The position numbers were made by a program, and so were the translations under genes. DNA of 64,000 nt. It comes from Tribonema minus (taxonomy: Eukaryota; Sar; Xanthophyceae; Tribonematales; Tribonemataceae). Position 1 is the stretch's first letter; each line of letters opens with the position of its first letter. The notes beneath the pieces are model-generated. The model was not told where the DNA came from. It did not search any database and saw only the letters and a list, made by a program, of their open reading frames with translations. The DNA is taken from positions 124,001 to 188,000 of the forward strand of contig JAFCMP010000012.1 in the NCBI GenBank assembly GCA_017506865.1, read 5' to 3'. Shown here piece after piece: positions 9,628 to 20,533 of this stretch.

Positions 9628-12600
9628 ATGAGTCCGCTGCGAGCTGTGGCGTTCGTTGCGGCGCTGAGCGCATGTAAGTCTGCTCCGCCGCATTGTTGAC
9701 TCAGGTTGGTCCCCATGTTGTGCTTCGGCTGAACGATCCTTGTCATATTTCTCGGCTGCCTGCCTCTCGCATGCACAGCGAGCGCCTTTGTGCCGTCATC
9801 GTTCGTCGGATCGAAGGCTTCCTTGGCAGCTGCTCGCACCGGCGTTGCCGCGGGGCTGCATATGGTCACAGGGGAGAAGCAGGCAGAGATGGTGCACCCA
9901 AAGGTTAGTGGTTGTTGCTTGTGGTGAGTTGGAGGCAACACGCGGCCGTGGGAGTCCAGCAGGTGTGGCAATGTCTGCCGCTCTCTCACGCCTGGAACAC
10001 CGCAATTTCGCTGCACCACACCTGGTGGTTCGCGCTTTCTCCCACCGCTGTCAAGTTGAAGCTGCAAACACATGAACATTTTTTCATCTGAGGACGTGAT
10101 CGCAGCCCGTTGATGCGCACGCTTCTACTGCGCCCTGTCCTGCAACACCTGCGATGAGTGGTTTTGGCCATCTTGCAATTTCTCCCTTCAGCAAAGGCCC
10201 CTTAAAAGGCCCTGTACCTGCGCGTATCTTCTCACGATCGCCTGGTCTGTCATCCTGCCAGATCGCCAACGACATCACGGAGCTGATTGGCAGGACGCCT
10301 CTGGTGAAGCTGAACCGAGTGCTGGGCCCTAACTGCAAAGCCACGATCCTCGCTAAGCTGGAGTCTATGGAGCCCTGTAACTCAGTGAAGGACAGGATCG
10401 GACGCAGCATGATTGCGGAAGCTGAGAAGCGTGGAGTGATCACGGTGAGCATCGCTGCAAGCACTAAAACATTGCCCGGCAGTTGCTTTTTTTGCATCCA
10501 GCGACTACACCGGAGCAAGGGGGGGGTACACGTGGACTTTTGCTGATGATAGTGTGTGCAATTGGAAGCTGTCGCCCACTTTGTATCATTCCTGCCTGCG
10601 TCATCCGTTTGATTGCAGGCTTTATTTGATGTCACCATTGGCATACAAACGTTCATCAGTTGAGCAGCCTGAGCAGGGAATTCGTGCTACTACACCCCAC
10701 AGAATGGGAAGCTCCAACTCACTTCTGATTGCAGCGGCCGCCGCGCTATCCCGCGCGAGCGACAGATAGCTCGTCGATACCATAGTCTGGCTCAAGTAAC
10801 CACCCATAGGGCACGTAACCACCCATAGTGCTTGATACTCATCATTGAGTGTTAACCACACTTGAAAATTACTGCTGATCAACTGACGCCATGCGCTCCC
10901 GACAGGCCGGCAAAACCATTCTGGTGGAGCCCACTTCCGGCAACACTGGCATTGCACTGGCGATGGTGGCGGCGGCGCGTGGGTACGAGCTGATCCTCAC
11001 CATGCCCGACTCCATGTCGCTGGAGCGGCGCGTTCTGCTCAGGGCCTTTGGCGCCAAGGTATGCATGTATGAAAACAGTCCAAAAAATCGTAGAGCTCTG
11101 GGTGATAACGGATGGTTAGCCGCAAGTGCCTTGCACCAATAACCGCGGTCGCCGCTGCTGCAGCAATTGGCCACGGGTCAACAGTACCACCATATCCACA
11201 GTAGTAAAAAAGACTTCGGAGTGCGACCTTTTTAGCGTTCGAGTCATGTATGCCAGGACAGTATGCGTGTGTGCACTTTTGAATTGCTCGAGGATGCTCG
11301 TCACAGTGCTCGTGAAGGCCGCGCATTCGTACACACTGCGTGTATGCCGGGCGTGTGGCGCTGCGGTATATTTGTATTCCAGGATCGTACCCGCTTTTAC
11401 CTTCCAAAGGTTCAAGATGCGATTTGAAGTACTGCGAATGCTACACATTTTTACCGTGTCTTAATTTGAGTGTGGCAGGATGTTGTTTGTATGCCCTCTT
11501 CACGTAGGGCATTGCGCTTTCTGCAGTGCTCTCACTCCGTCCCTGTCGCTGCACATGAAGGTCAGGCCGGGACGTTTGTGGCAAGGTGTAGGATGAACAC
11601 TTCCACTTCTACTCAGTTGCATAGCTCAAGGCATAACTGCGCACACGCTTGGAGGCGTTCGTGAACCTTGTGGCGCGCATGGCGGCAGCTGCTGCCTGCG
11701 CGTTTGCAGCGCCGTGGTGTCTGAGACGAACGAGGAATGCACACAGCCACTCTACCCGGCTCACACATGCTTCACTTAAACCATTGTCAGCGTCTTAACC
11801 TCCCTCATCTGCATCATGCAGGGCATGTAACACACAGTCAGTACTGCTTCTATTGTTGCTTGAAGTGACGAACATGCTGGGCCTGAACCTGACTGCCTTG
11901 GGTCAACTCTATCTCCGCTCGCTGTTGCAGCTGGTACTGACGCCTGCGGCAAAGGGCATGGCTGGCGCGGTTAAGAAGGTGAGTTGGCGCAGTCTTAGGT
12001 TAGGGTTAGGGTTAGCCGCAGCCTGTACGCATGAGCCGGCCTCGTTCCATCACAGCAAGGGCAACGGTGTGCGCCGACTTGTCTCAACTTCTCAACGTGA
12101 CCTCAGAGTTTGCTGGCCAACTCTACCGTTCGCTCTTGGGCTCAGCACAGCATCTGTCGAAGAAATGTCGTTGTTCATTCGTCGGTGTGCGCTTGGTTTT
12201 CAAAAGTGTGGTGTTCACTTGTCATGTGCTGTCGCATTTTCTGCTTGCGCTGCGACAGGCGCCAGTGCACATTCAATTTTCTGTCAAGCGACTCATCAAC
12301 ACAGCACGTCACCTACTCCGGCGCTGCATAAACTTCTGCAACTATTCGACTCACTTATGCAGGCGGAGCTCATTGTTAGCGAGCTGGGCGGCAACGGCTA
12401 CATGCTGCAGCAGTTCAACAACCCCGACAACCCGAAGGTATGTGTCGTGTCGTCAAGTGAGCGTTTTTGTTGAAGTTGATTCGCAAAACTTGCAGTTGGG
12501 CCGACCTTGCACCTTCATCAACAGCGATGCCGGCTGCTGTAGCCAGCGTGTCACTGTTGCGTCACCAAGTGCGACTCCTGTGATTCATGGCAAAGCTCAG

Positions 12601-15600
12601 CAGCACTACTTTACAAGTCGAGATCACGCGCTGCCGTCTGCTTTTGCGCATGTGGCGCTCTGCTAGCATCTTGCCACCACTAACATTGGTGTCATTGCTG
12701 TTGGCTCCCATGTTTTAAAAAGCGGAATTGTGCTAGCTTTAGAACCTAAGCGTCGACACCAGGAAAATTTGGTGGTGAAATGATCCACAGGTTGCCTTTT
12801 TGGTGCTCTCTTTGTAACCGCCTGATTGTAACTGCCGCACTCCACAGGTGCACAGGGAGACCACTGGGCCTGAGCTGTGGTACCAGACGGACGGAAAGAT
12901 TGATGCTCTGGTCGGAGGCGTGGGAACGGGGGGTACCCTTACTGGCTGCGCACAGTTCCTGAAGCCCCAGAAGCCCAGCATGAAGGTGCGTCAACTTCAA
13001 GTTTGTTTTTTTGCCTCGCAGGGGGACGCACAGCCCCCGATCTGGTGCCCATGTGTGTACCAATCGTATGCGTGTTCATGTGTATGCGCGTATGACGATT
13101 GCAAACACGGCTTGAGAGTCATAGACAGCAAGGCTGCAGTCATGATCGCGGCTGCAGAGGCTGTAGAGTGCCCAGTGGCGCTGAGCAATGCCAATGAGTC
13201 ACTACAGGTTTGGCATGACGTATCCATAGCGTAGTTTGTGATATTGAAGATAGTTTCAATAGGTATCCGGTGCGCTGGAGTCGAAGGAGCATTGTCTATC
13301 CGTGTGGTGGGCACAACTGTGTGTCAGACCACCAGTGCTCAAATGTGTCACACCATGTCGTGTTCGCAAGGCACACTGAAGAGACCTTCAACTTGATGTA
13401 CATCGCATCTGGCAATGCTCCAGTGAACTGATCACTGAATGGCATCCGCGGGCAAATACACCAGCTGGAGCTGGCCTACCGAACACGTGAGACCTTTCCA
13501 TACTGAACCCATGCCCTCGAACGCTAAAAAGCTCGCACACAGAAGTCTTTTGACCTTTGGTCATGAGGGCACTGTTTGACTCGTGGCCAATGACTGCAGC
13601 AGCGGCGACCACGGTTATTGGTGGAAGGCACTTGCGGCTAACCATCCTTTGTCAACTAGAGCTCTAAGATCTTTTTGATTCGTTTCCATACACTCTACGA
13701 TCTTTTGCTTTGTTTTCATGCACAATCACCTTGTACTTTTGCGTTACTTCAAGTGGTAAGTTTATCACCGCTACGCAGCGCTAAAGAGGGACATCTCAGT
13801 CTTGGCCAAAGGCCGTACTGTAGCCTGCAGCATCACAGCTGCCGCAGGTGTAGAACCGAGTCCGTCAGGACCCCCTGTGCCACAGACTACTGGTTTGCAT
13901 CGGCACACTAAGTACTCCTTCTTCATCACAAGTGCCATGTGCAGAGCCCACATTCAAAAGACAGTTTGCGGCTTTCGCAGGCGTCACCAGTGCTGAGTTG
14001 AGTAGCGGCCAGGCTCAACAACTGCTAGCACTCTCATACATACACTGTATCCACCGTGGCTGTTGTGGAAATCTGAAGAGCAGCGAACTCTTACATCCCC
14101 TGGACCAACCCCAGTCTCCGGACTTCTGCTGGTCTGACTGCGTGGTAATTGTGAAGTTTTACTCGCATCTCCTGCACCAATTCCAGTCTCCAGACTTCTG
14201 CTGGTCTGACAGCGCCGTATTTGGAGTTTCACCTGAAGTTGAAGTTTTACTGATGTGGGTTGCTTGTAATGGTGGTCTCAGGTGATCGCCGTGGAGCCCA
14301 CGGAGTCAGTGCTCAGCTGTGGCAAGCCGTAATGTTGAAGTTTCACTTGAAGTTTGAGTATTGTGAGTTTGCCTGTCATGCTGGTGGTCACAGGTGGTCG
14401 CTGTGGAGCCCACGGAGTCCGCAGTACTCAGCGGAGGCAAGCCCGGCCCCCACAAGATCCAGGGCATCGGCGCGGGCTTTATCCCGGGCAACTGCGACAC
14501 CTCGCTCATCGACGAGGTCATCCAGGTGAATAGAAATTCAAGTGATACTTCAACCTAGGGGGTTTCTTTGGTCATGCTGTGCCTACTTGGATGGTGGCAA
14601 GCGCGCTTTTCACCACACGATGGCCACCTCCGGCTAGCGCATGCCTGCTTTGGTCTCAAGAACGGTGCCGTCGCCGCACTAGTCAGTGTAAGGTTCGGAT
14701 AATGATGATGCTCCGGGGGTTGCTGCTGCATGTACTTGGTTGGTTAGTGTCTGTCGCTTGACGTTTGCATGTTGGCAGTCGTGCAGGTGTCTCAGTTTGT
14801 TGTGGTGCTGTGCAGGTGACCCAGGTGAGTGGTCATTCTGTGTTGCACAGCGCAGCGGGTAACACAGGAGTTTCGCGCGTCGTTCCCCGCATGTACTTTG
14901 TGCAGTCCCGTCGGCACGCAACACTTGCGAGCTCACACACGCAGCACGCGCAACGCCGATGCGCCGCGGCCCACCGCTCACCCATTCACATGAGCACCTG
15001 ACTCCCGCAACCTCCTCACAAGCAGCACGCGCGCAATGCCGATGCTTCGACCTCCCCACTCAGGTGAGCTCGGATGACTCCATGGCGATGGCGCGGCGGC
15101 TGGCCCAGGAGGAGGGGCTGCTGGTGGGCATTTCTTCCGGCGCGGCGGTGCAGGCCGCCGTCACTGTCGGTGAGCGCTGCTGCGAATCGCATACCTACCT
15201 ACGCTATGACATTTTGCGGCCAATGAAGTTACTTTGAAGCATATGGGTTGTCTCTGCTTGGCTGCAGCGCGCAGATTGTACACGTGTTGCAGTCGCAGCT
15301 GTGAGACTCGTGTTGAGGTGCACACAGTGGCGCCTTTCGGTCTTCACCTTCGGCTCGCTGGTGGCATTGGCGGGGATGACGTGCAAACCAACAAGGCGAC
15401 TGTCCACAGGGTTGCGGTTTGGGACAGGAGACTGTGAGGCTGTGCACCGCGCGGCTCCTGCGTGTGTGTTGTCAACTGTTTGCAGTACTGCAATACAGCA
15501 AGTGTTGGCGGCTGCCACACAGCAGGTCAAGGGTTCAAGTTGATGTGAGGCTGTGCACTGTGCTCCTGCGTGTGTTGGCGGCCCCCACACTTCAACAGCG

Positions 15601-16026
15601 ATGCAAGGGTTGATGTTAAGTGTTCTAGCATTCTGCAGATCGCGAGGCAGGCGTTGTGTACCATCACAGCCAATTGACTTTCAGCACAGCAAGTGTCACT
15701 AGTCAGGGTCCAAGTTGAATGTTGTTGCCAACCCAGTTGGCCCCTGTGCTCTTGGTAGCGCTGTGGGGAGACGATGACAATGCCTAAGATGACAAGGGCG
15801 CTGAATGCCATGCACTGCGTGATGACGCCGTTCGCACAACCCTTCACAAAGCTGAGCGCTGCCGCACCGTATCATCGTGCGCACGTTCCGCGCAGGCTCG
15901 CGGCCCGAGATGGCGGGGAAGACCATCTGCGTGGTCATCCCGTCCTTCGGCGAGCGGTACCTCAGCACCCTGCTCTTCCAGAACATTCTCGATGAGGCCA
16001 AGGACATGAAGGCGGAGGACATTTGA
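9628..16026 (+). CDS. Cysteine synthase (O-acetylserine thiol-lyase), plastid-type
   Basis: Makes cysteine from O-acetylserine and sulfide, using pyridoxal phosphate. Exons: 9628-9673, 9779-9903, 10262-10444, 10906-11058, 11931-11978, 12363-12437, 12848-12985, 14394-14525, 15064-15169, 15896-16026. All have GT-AG borders and agreeing phases, giving 378 residues. Residues 1-15 are a signal peptide and S-S-A-F-V-P follows, so plastid import through the secretory route is expected. Family marks: N-S-V-K-D-R with the cofactor lysine at about residue 100, T-S-G-N-T-G near 128, G-T-G-G-T in exon 7, [10 protein letters not shown] in exon 8, I-S-S-G-A-A in exon 9, P-S-F-G-E-R-Y in exon 10. Length fits a core of about 320 residues plus a transit region. 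Introns contain repeats and one decoy copy of exon 8. Confidence 0.95.
11085..11245 (-). repeat. Dispersed repeat, copy 2
   Basis: Reverse-oriented copy of the repeat at 3913-4027, in cysteine synthase intron 4. It shares CGAACGCTAAAAA at one end with copy 3, then the GTGGCCAATTGCTGCAGCAG and CTTGCGGCTAACCATCC segments. Confidence 0.65.
11995..12015. repeat. Interstitial telomere-like repeat
   Basis: About three and a half TTAGGG units just inside cysteine synthase intron 5, 17 bases after the exon 5 end. Confidence 0.75.
13500..13690 (+). repeat. Dispersed repeat, copy 3
   Basis: Forward copy in cysteine synthase intron 7, with the CGAACGCTAAAAA end and the CTTGCGGCTAACCATCC segment. Identity to copy 2 runs over roughly 170 bases. 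Confidence 0.65.
14101..14215 (+). repeat. Two-copy tandem repeat in intron 7
   Basis: Two copies of a unit of about 66 bases containing CAGTCTCCRGACTTCTGCTG then GTCTGAC. Confidence 0.65.
14282..14332 (+). repeat. Decoy copy of cysteine synthase exon 8 start
   Basis: Preceded by an AG acceptor, this segment encodes [12 protein letters not shown], nearly the start of exon 8 (14394), then meets an in-frame TAA. The copy lies 112 bases upstream of the true acceptor. Confidence 0.8.
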
Positions 16027-17661
16027 TTTGCAGTTTCATAGGCGCGCTTGACCCGGCCCGCAGCACATACATCGAAGCCCTGTTGTTGACCCTGCACGGC
16101 GGAAGCGACGCCGGTTGGTACCCTAACACAGACACATGGCAAGCTCTGTCAGGCACGGGGGGCGGCAGCGGTTCTGCCCTCCCCCCGCCCTGCGCGTGCT
16201 TTGCTGGCATGTCCTCGTTGCCGAGCAGCTCTCGCTCCGCCCGGCGATGGTCACCATTGCCAGTAGCGCGGCGTTTTGGACTGCGTCTGTGATGATTGAA
16301 GTTGTCTTTGCTCAAACACTCTCCGTATTTCTCCCTCTTTTCGTGGTGCTGTTGTGCTATCCTATATGTTCACTTGCCAATGTTGTGCTATCCTATATGT
16401 TCACTTGCAGAAATACTGTGCTCGGTGGCTTAGGCGCTACATACATGCACTATGCGCTCGTTGGCGCCAGTTACCCCGTGTGCATTGGAAATTGAGGCTG
16501 CCACACTGTGCCAGTTAACTCATAAGCCTTCCAACGCTTGACGTTTCATCGTGCAGCAGTCAATACTGAATTGCTGGCGGTCGTGGTGAGGATATTGATG
16601 TGTGCCTTATGTATGAGCATCATGTCTGCCGCCGCCTCGAAGCACTTCGTGCAGCATCGAGATGTTGTTGCTGCACCAAGCTGGAGTCAGACAATACAGC
16701 TGCAGTGCATCCTGGAATTGGTGCTTGGAACTTGATTCATTTTTAAAAAATAACGTCATGCGCGGCAGGCATGCTCATCATCATCGCAAATCGAAATTGA
16801 ACGAAGTCAGCTTCCCAGCAAAGAGGTGCATTGCCACTCATGCCAAGGTTGCGATCATATTACCGAGGGCAAAGCGCAGCAGAAGTTCGTGCCTTAGTGG
16901 TCGCTCAACGCTGCCGCCGCTTGTTGCTATCCGCATAGGGTGTTTCACGCTGATTTTTGTGCAACCTGCGATCGAGGTACATCGTGGATCAAATAAACGC
17001 GTGCACCGCGGTGAACCCGCGCGTATGCTCAGAGAGGAACTGCAGGCACTGGGGGTTTCAGGCAACTGCCTCGAGCTGCGGTGAAGAGCACATTGAGAAC
17101 TTCAAATCAAAGTTGAAGTCCTGCGTCTAAAGGAAAATTCAGCTCAACGCGCATAAACCGGAGCGGCGAGACATCTCTGCTGTAAGTGCTTATAGCCTAT
17201 AAGAAACATCAGCATCACGTGCGTCGTGAACCCCGTAAGCAAGTCGGACGCTGGCATGACCTCGCGAAAACAACTCGCTGACAAACAGTGAACGAGCAGA
17301 GAGATGTTGCAAGCAAGCTAGAACACTGTGGTTGAGGACGCGGTATTTCCGAATACAGAAACTATCGTGCTGTTTCCGTGTGTATATTCAGTGCATCACA
17401 ATCACTTGAGCGTACAATGAGTCGCTGACACCCCGTTCTGTTGGTCAACACATGTTAGTCAACGTGATTGGAGCTTATCGACCCACCGGTGCCAAGTACA
17501 GCTGACAGCACACATTGAAAGCACGCAATATTTCTCTGCACTCATTGTCATAGCACTTGCACCCGCGTGCTGCAGCTGTGCAGGTTTTCAGGCGCCACTG
17601 CAGCGTACAGGCACAGCTCGGACAGCGACAGCGCTGCACTACTCAGCAGATTCTAGACCCC
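16027..17661. other. Intergenic spacer
   Basis: No coding region could be supported. The one clear structure is a tandem pair of about 30 bases (TGCTATCCTATATGTTCACT) at about 16355-16408. Confidence 0.5.
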
Positions 17662-18789
17662 ATGGAAGCCTTTGCTGATCCGCTGTTTGTGGTGCCGTGG
17701 GCGATCCCCGATGACCAAGACCCCGCCATCGGAGGCGATGACAGCACCGTCACAGGTGCACTGCCACCAAGGGCAGTGCCTTCCGCATACGGTAGCCACA
17801 CCGCTGGCACCCCAGTGCCTCTGACTACAGTCAGTACACAGGCCGCCACGACTGCTGCTGCAGCTGGTGCTGCAGCTGGCACAGCTGCTGACAACTGTGA
17901 TGCAGGGGACGCTTGCGAGATTCTGGAGCGCACAGAGGAGGGCACGCCGCCAGTGCAGCCTCCGCTTCGAAAACAGCTCCGATCGCGGGACATATGCGAG
18001 CACGGTCGACAACACTACTTCTGCAAGCCGTGTGGCGGCCCAGGCATCTGCGAACATGGGCGGCGTCGGCCGGAGTGCCGCGCGTGCAGCGGCCCATCAG
18101 GGAGCAGGTCTTATTGCGAGCACAGCCGGCGGCGGGATGAGTGCAAGGATTGCGGGGGTAAGAAGATCTGCGAGCACGGGCGGCAGCGCTACCACTGCAA
18201 GGAGTGCGGCGGCGCGGGGCTGTGCGAGCACGGGCGGCGCCGCTGCCGCTGCAAGGACTGCGGCGGCAGCAGCAGGTGCGGCCACGGGCGCCTGAAGGTC
18301 TCGTGCAAGGAGTGCGGCGGCAGCAGCATCTGCGCGCACAACCGGCAGAGGAGCTCCTGCAAGGAGTGCGGCGGGGCGTCCATTTGCTTGCACGGCAAGC
18401 TTAGAAGCTTTTGCAGGGATTGCGGAGGGCGTGGCATCTGCGAGCATCGGCGCGCCAGGCACTGGTGCCCGATCTGCAGACCGGCGCTTGCGATGGTGTG
18501 CGAGCACGGGCGGAAGCACCAGTGCCAGGCATGCGGCGGGAAGCCCATCAAGGCCGGTGCTGCTGCGAAGCAGAGCGGCGGCAGTCCAGTAGTGGAGGCG
18601 GTAGAGATCGCTAACATAACACTGGCAGTAGCTGAAGATGTTGCGACTGTCACGGCTGTAGGGCCTAGTAGCTCACAGCGGATAGTAGTTGATGCGACAG
18701 ACCTGGCTAGCAGACCGCTGTCAGTAGCTGGGGATGGTGCAACTGTCGCGGCAGAAGGGCCCAGCTCACAGCGGATAGTCGAAGTGTAG
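17662..18789 (+). CDS. Cys/His CGG-repeat protein (putative zinc binder)
   Basis: Single-exon frame of 375 residues from the ATG at 17662; the longer frame only has a TTG start. Residues 1-110 are Ala/Thr-rich and acidic. From about residue 112 to 293 there are ten units of about 18 residues with the pattern C-x-H-x-R, four to six residues, C-x-x-C-G-G (for example I-C-E-H-G-R-Q-R-Y-H-C-K-E-C-G-G). The regular Cys and His spacing suggests one zinc ion per unit. I believe such repeats occur in other algal and protist proteins, without known function. The C-terminal 70 residues contain a twofold repeat ending in S-S-Q-R-I-V. No membrane segment or signal peptide. Nucleic acid or protein binding is a guess. 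Confidence 0.8.
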   Translation: MEAFADPLFVVPWAIPDDQDPAIGGDDSTVTGALPPRAVPSAYGSHTAGTPVPLTTVSTQAATTAAAAGAAAGTAADNCDAGDACEILERTEEGTPPVQPPLRKQLRSRDICEHGRQHYFCKPCGGPGICEHGRRRPECRACSGPSGSRSYCEHSRRRDECKDCGGKKICEHGRQRYHCKECGGAGLCEHGRRRCRCKDCGGSSRCGHGRLKVSCKECGGSSICAHNRQRSSCKECGGASICLHGKLRSFCRDCGGRGICEHRRARHWCPICRPALAMVCEHGRKHQCQACGGKPIKAGAAAKQSGGSPVVEAVEIANITLAVAEDVATVTAVGPSSSQRIVVDATDLASRPLSVAGDGATVAAEGPSSQRIVEV

Positions 18790-19738
18790 CAGCTCCATGT
18801 TCATCGCCCCCTGAAGTAGTGACTGGTGACTCTAGGTGTGTTCTGCTCTGAGGAGCAATGCCCACAAACCTGTCGTGTCATGGCAGGATCAGTCGTCCAC
18901 TCTAGCCTTCATGGGCAATACACAAAGCATAAGCCTGTCAAGCACGGGGATGGCACATATGCCAGTGGTGATTCCATGTTCACTTGGTATCATTCGGGTC
19001 TTTTATTGTGCTGTTGGCTCTGCGGAGTGATTATGATGTTGCTGCAAGAGCACACTGCTGTGATGAGGGAATTTCCGCTTGCATGTACCTACCTGGTGTA
19101 CAGCGCCGGTTCTTAATGTGGCTTGCAACTTGATGTGGCTTGCAAGCTGATGCATGCAACAGCTTTATCGCTTTAGCCCAGGATTGGAGCATGGTTTCTG
19201 TGTCAAATTGGACATGTCAGCCCCATGCATATATGGATGGATGCCGAATTGAACTCTACATAGTCACCAGGCCGTGGTAAACGTGAGCACAAAAAGAGGG
19301 AGACTAGAATGCCGAATTGAGCTCTACATGCTCGGCTTGTCTTGCTGACTCACTTCCAGATCTCTGCATGCACCAGTCGCCCAGCTGCTTTGACTTTCTT
19401 CCCAGCGCTGAATGACTACTGCAGGATGAACTCACCGATCCTCTCGTTGAAGTTGAAGTAGTGTTCATTTAACTTCAAAAGTGTTTTGAGCCCGCTTTTC
19501 AGAATAATAAAGTACGTTTGGAGGCTTCGAAAGGTTCGCAGGCAGCTTGCCTTGCATTCAGGAGCGAGACAAGCGACGACGGAACAAGCAAAGGCGGCTG
19601 TGGAGTAGCAGGCGATCACAGCAGGGACAGCGACACCGTCCGCCACTAATTGCGCAAAGATCAGATCAGGCTCCAACACATTCCACAAGAGCCGAAGTAC
19701 GCATTGCCAGCTGCCCTCAGCTAGAGGCAAGCTTGGCG
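18790..19738. other. Intergenic spacer
   Basis: No gene seen. It holds small direct repeats: TGTGGCTTGCAA twice at about 19118-19145, and ATGCCGAATTGARCTCTACA twice at about 19241 and 19308. Confidence 0.5.
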
Positions 19739-20533
19739 ATGGAGCAAAGGCTTGGTTCGCGGAGTAGGGACATGAGGACATGCGCTGAGTGCTGCATGGA
19801 CCAGCAGCAGGTATGCGGCGCCAGCGACAGCAGCGGTAGGGTGCACAGCAGAGGAGAGGGCGCAGGCACATCGCCAAGGCGACAGAGGCGCAGCTTGAAT
19901 GCAGCAACAGCACTGTCGCCTCTACCTTTGGCCGTACCTCCGCCGTGGAGCATGGCGGCAGGGAGTGTGATGGTGGGGCCTGCTTTTGGTGCCTGTTCCT
20001 CAGCAAGCCTCGGGTCAGCTGCAGCATCAGGCCAGCGACCACAGCTTGCCTACAGAAGGCCTCGCAGCCCCACCATCAGCGCACCATCAACAGCGGCATA
20101 TGTCAATCTGCCTTGCTGTCAGCAGCCGAGTCAGGAAGCGCCGCAACAGCAGCAGCAGTGCACGGGCCCAGACTACAAAGCCCTGTACGAGGCAGCTCTC
20201 GCCGACTCAACGACCATGCGACTCAGGCTGTCTTACATCACCAGCGAGGTTCGGAGGCTGCTGGCCGGGGACGTTGACGAGAGCAGAGTCTCGGAGCTGC
20301 GTGCAGCGTGCGACAGAGCATGCGGAGACACGCCTCCGTGGTCCGGCGACAGCGGCGCGCTAGGCATGGACTTGGACAGCAGCGACGACGATTCTGTTTC
20401 GGACGGGAGATCGGAATACGGAGAGGAAAGCTTTATGGGGGAAGCAAACGAGGCACCTGCCGAGACAGAGGACGACGGCGGTGCCACAGACACATCTTGG
20501 GCGTCGGATGGTATGCATCCAAACAAACCGTAG
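19739..20533 (+). CDS. Uncharacterised protein with acidic C-terminus
   Basis: Single-exon frame of 264 residues from the ATG at 19739. An in-frame TTG further upstream is not used. The N-terminal half is basic, Ser- and Pro-rich, with an R-R-Q-R-R-S stretch. A Gln tract precedes Y-K-A-L-Y-E-A-A-L-A-D-S, which begins a helical segment of about 50 residues likely to form a coiled coil. The last 70 residues are Asp/Glu/Ser-rich. The mix of basic N-terminus, short helix and acidic tail resembles a nuclear regulatory protein, but no family is recognised. Confidence 0.5.
   Translation: MEQRLGSRSRDMRTCAECCMDQQQVCGASDSSGRVHSRGEGAGTSPRRQRRSLNAATALSPLPLAVPPPWSMAAGSVMVGPAFGACSSASLGSAAASGQRPQLAYRRPRSPTISAPSTAAYVNLPCCQQPSQEAPQQQQQCTGPDYKALYEAALADSTTMRLRLSYITSEVRRLLAGDVDESRVSELRAACDRACGDTPPWSGDSGALGMDLDSSDDDSVSDGRSEYGEESFMGEANEAPAETEDDGGATDTSWASDGMHPNKP

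Noticed and set aside
17557..17661. N-terminal extension of the CGG-repeat protein
   Set aside because: The extension begins with TTG; the first ATG is at 17662.
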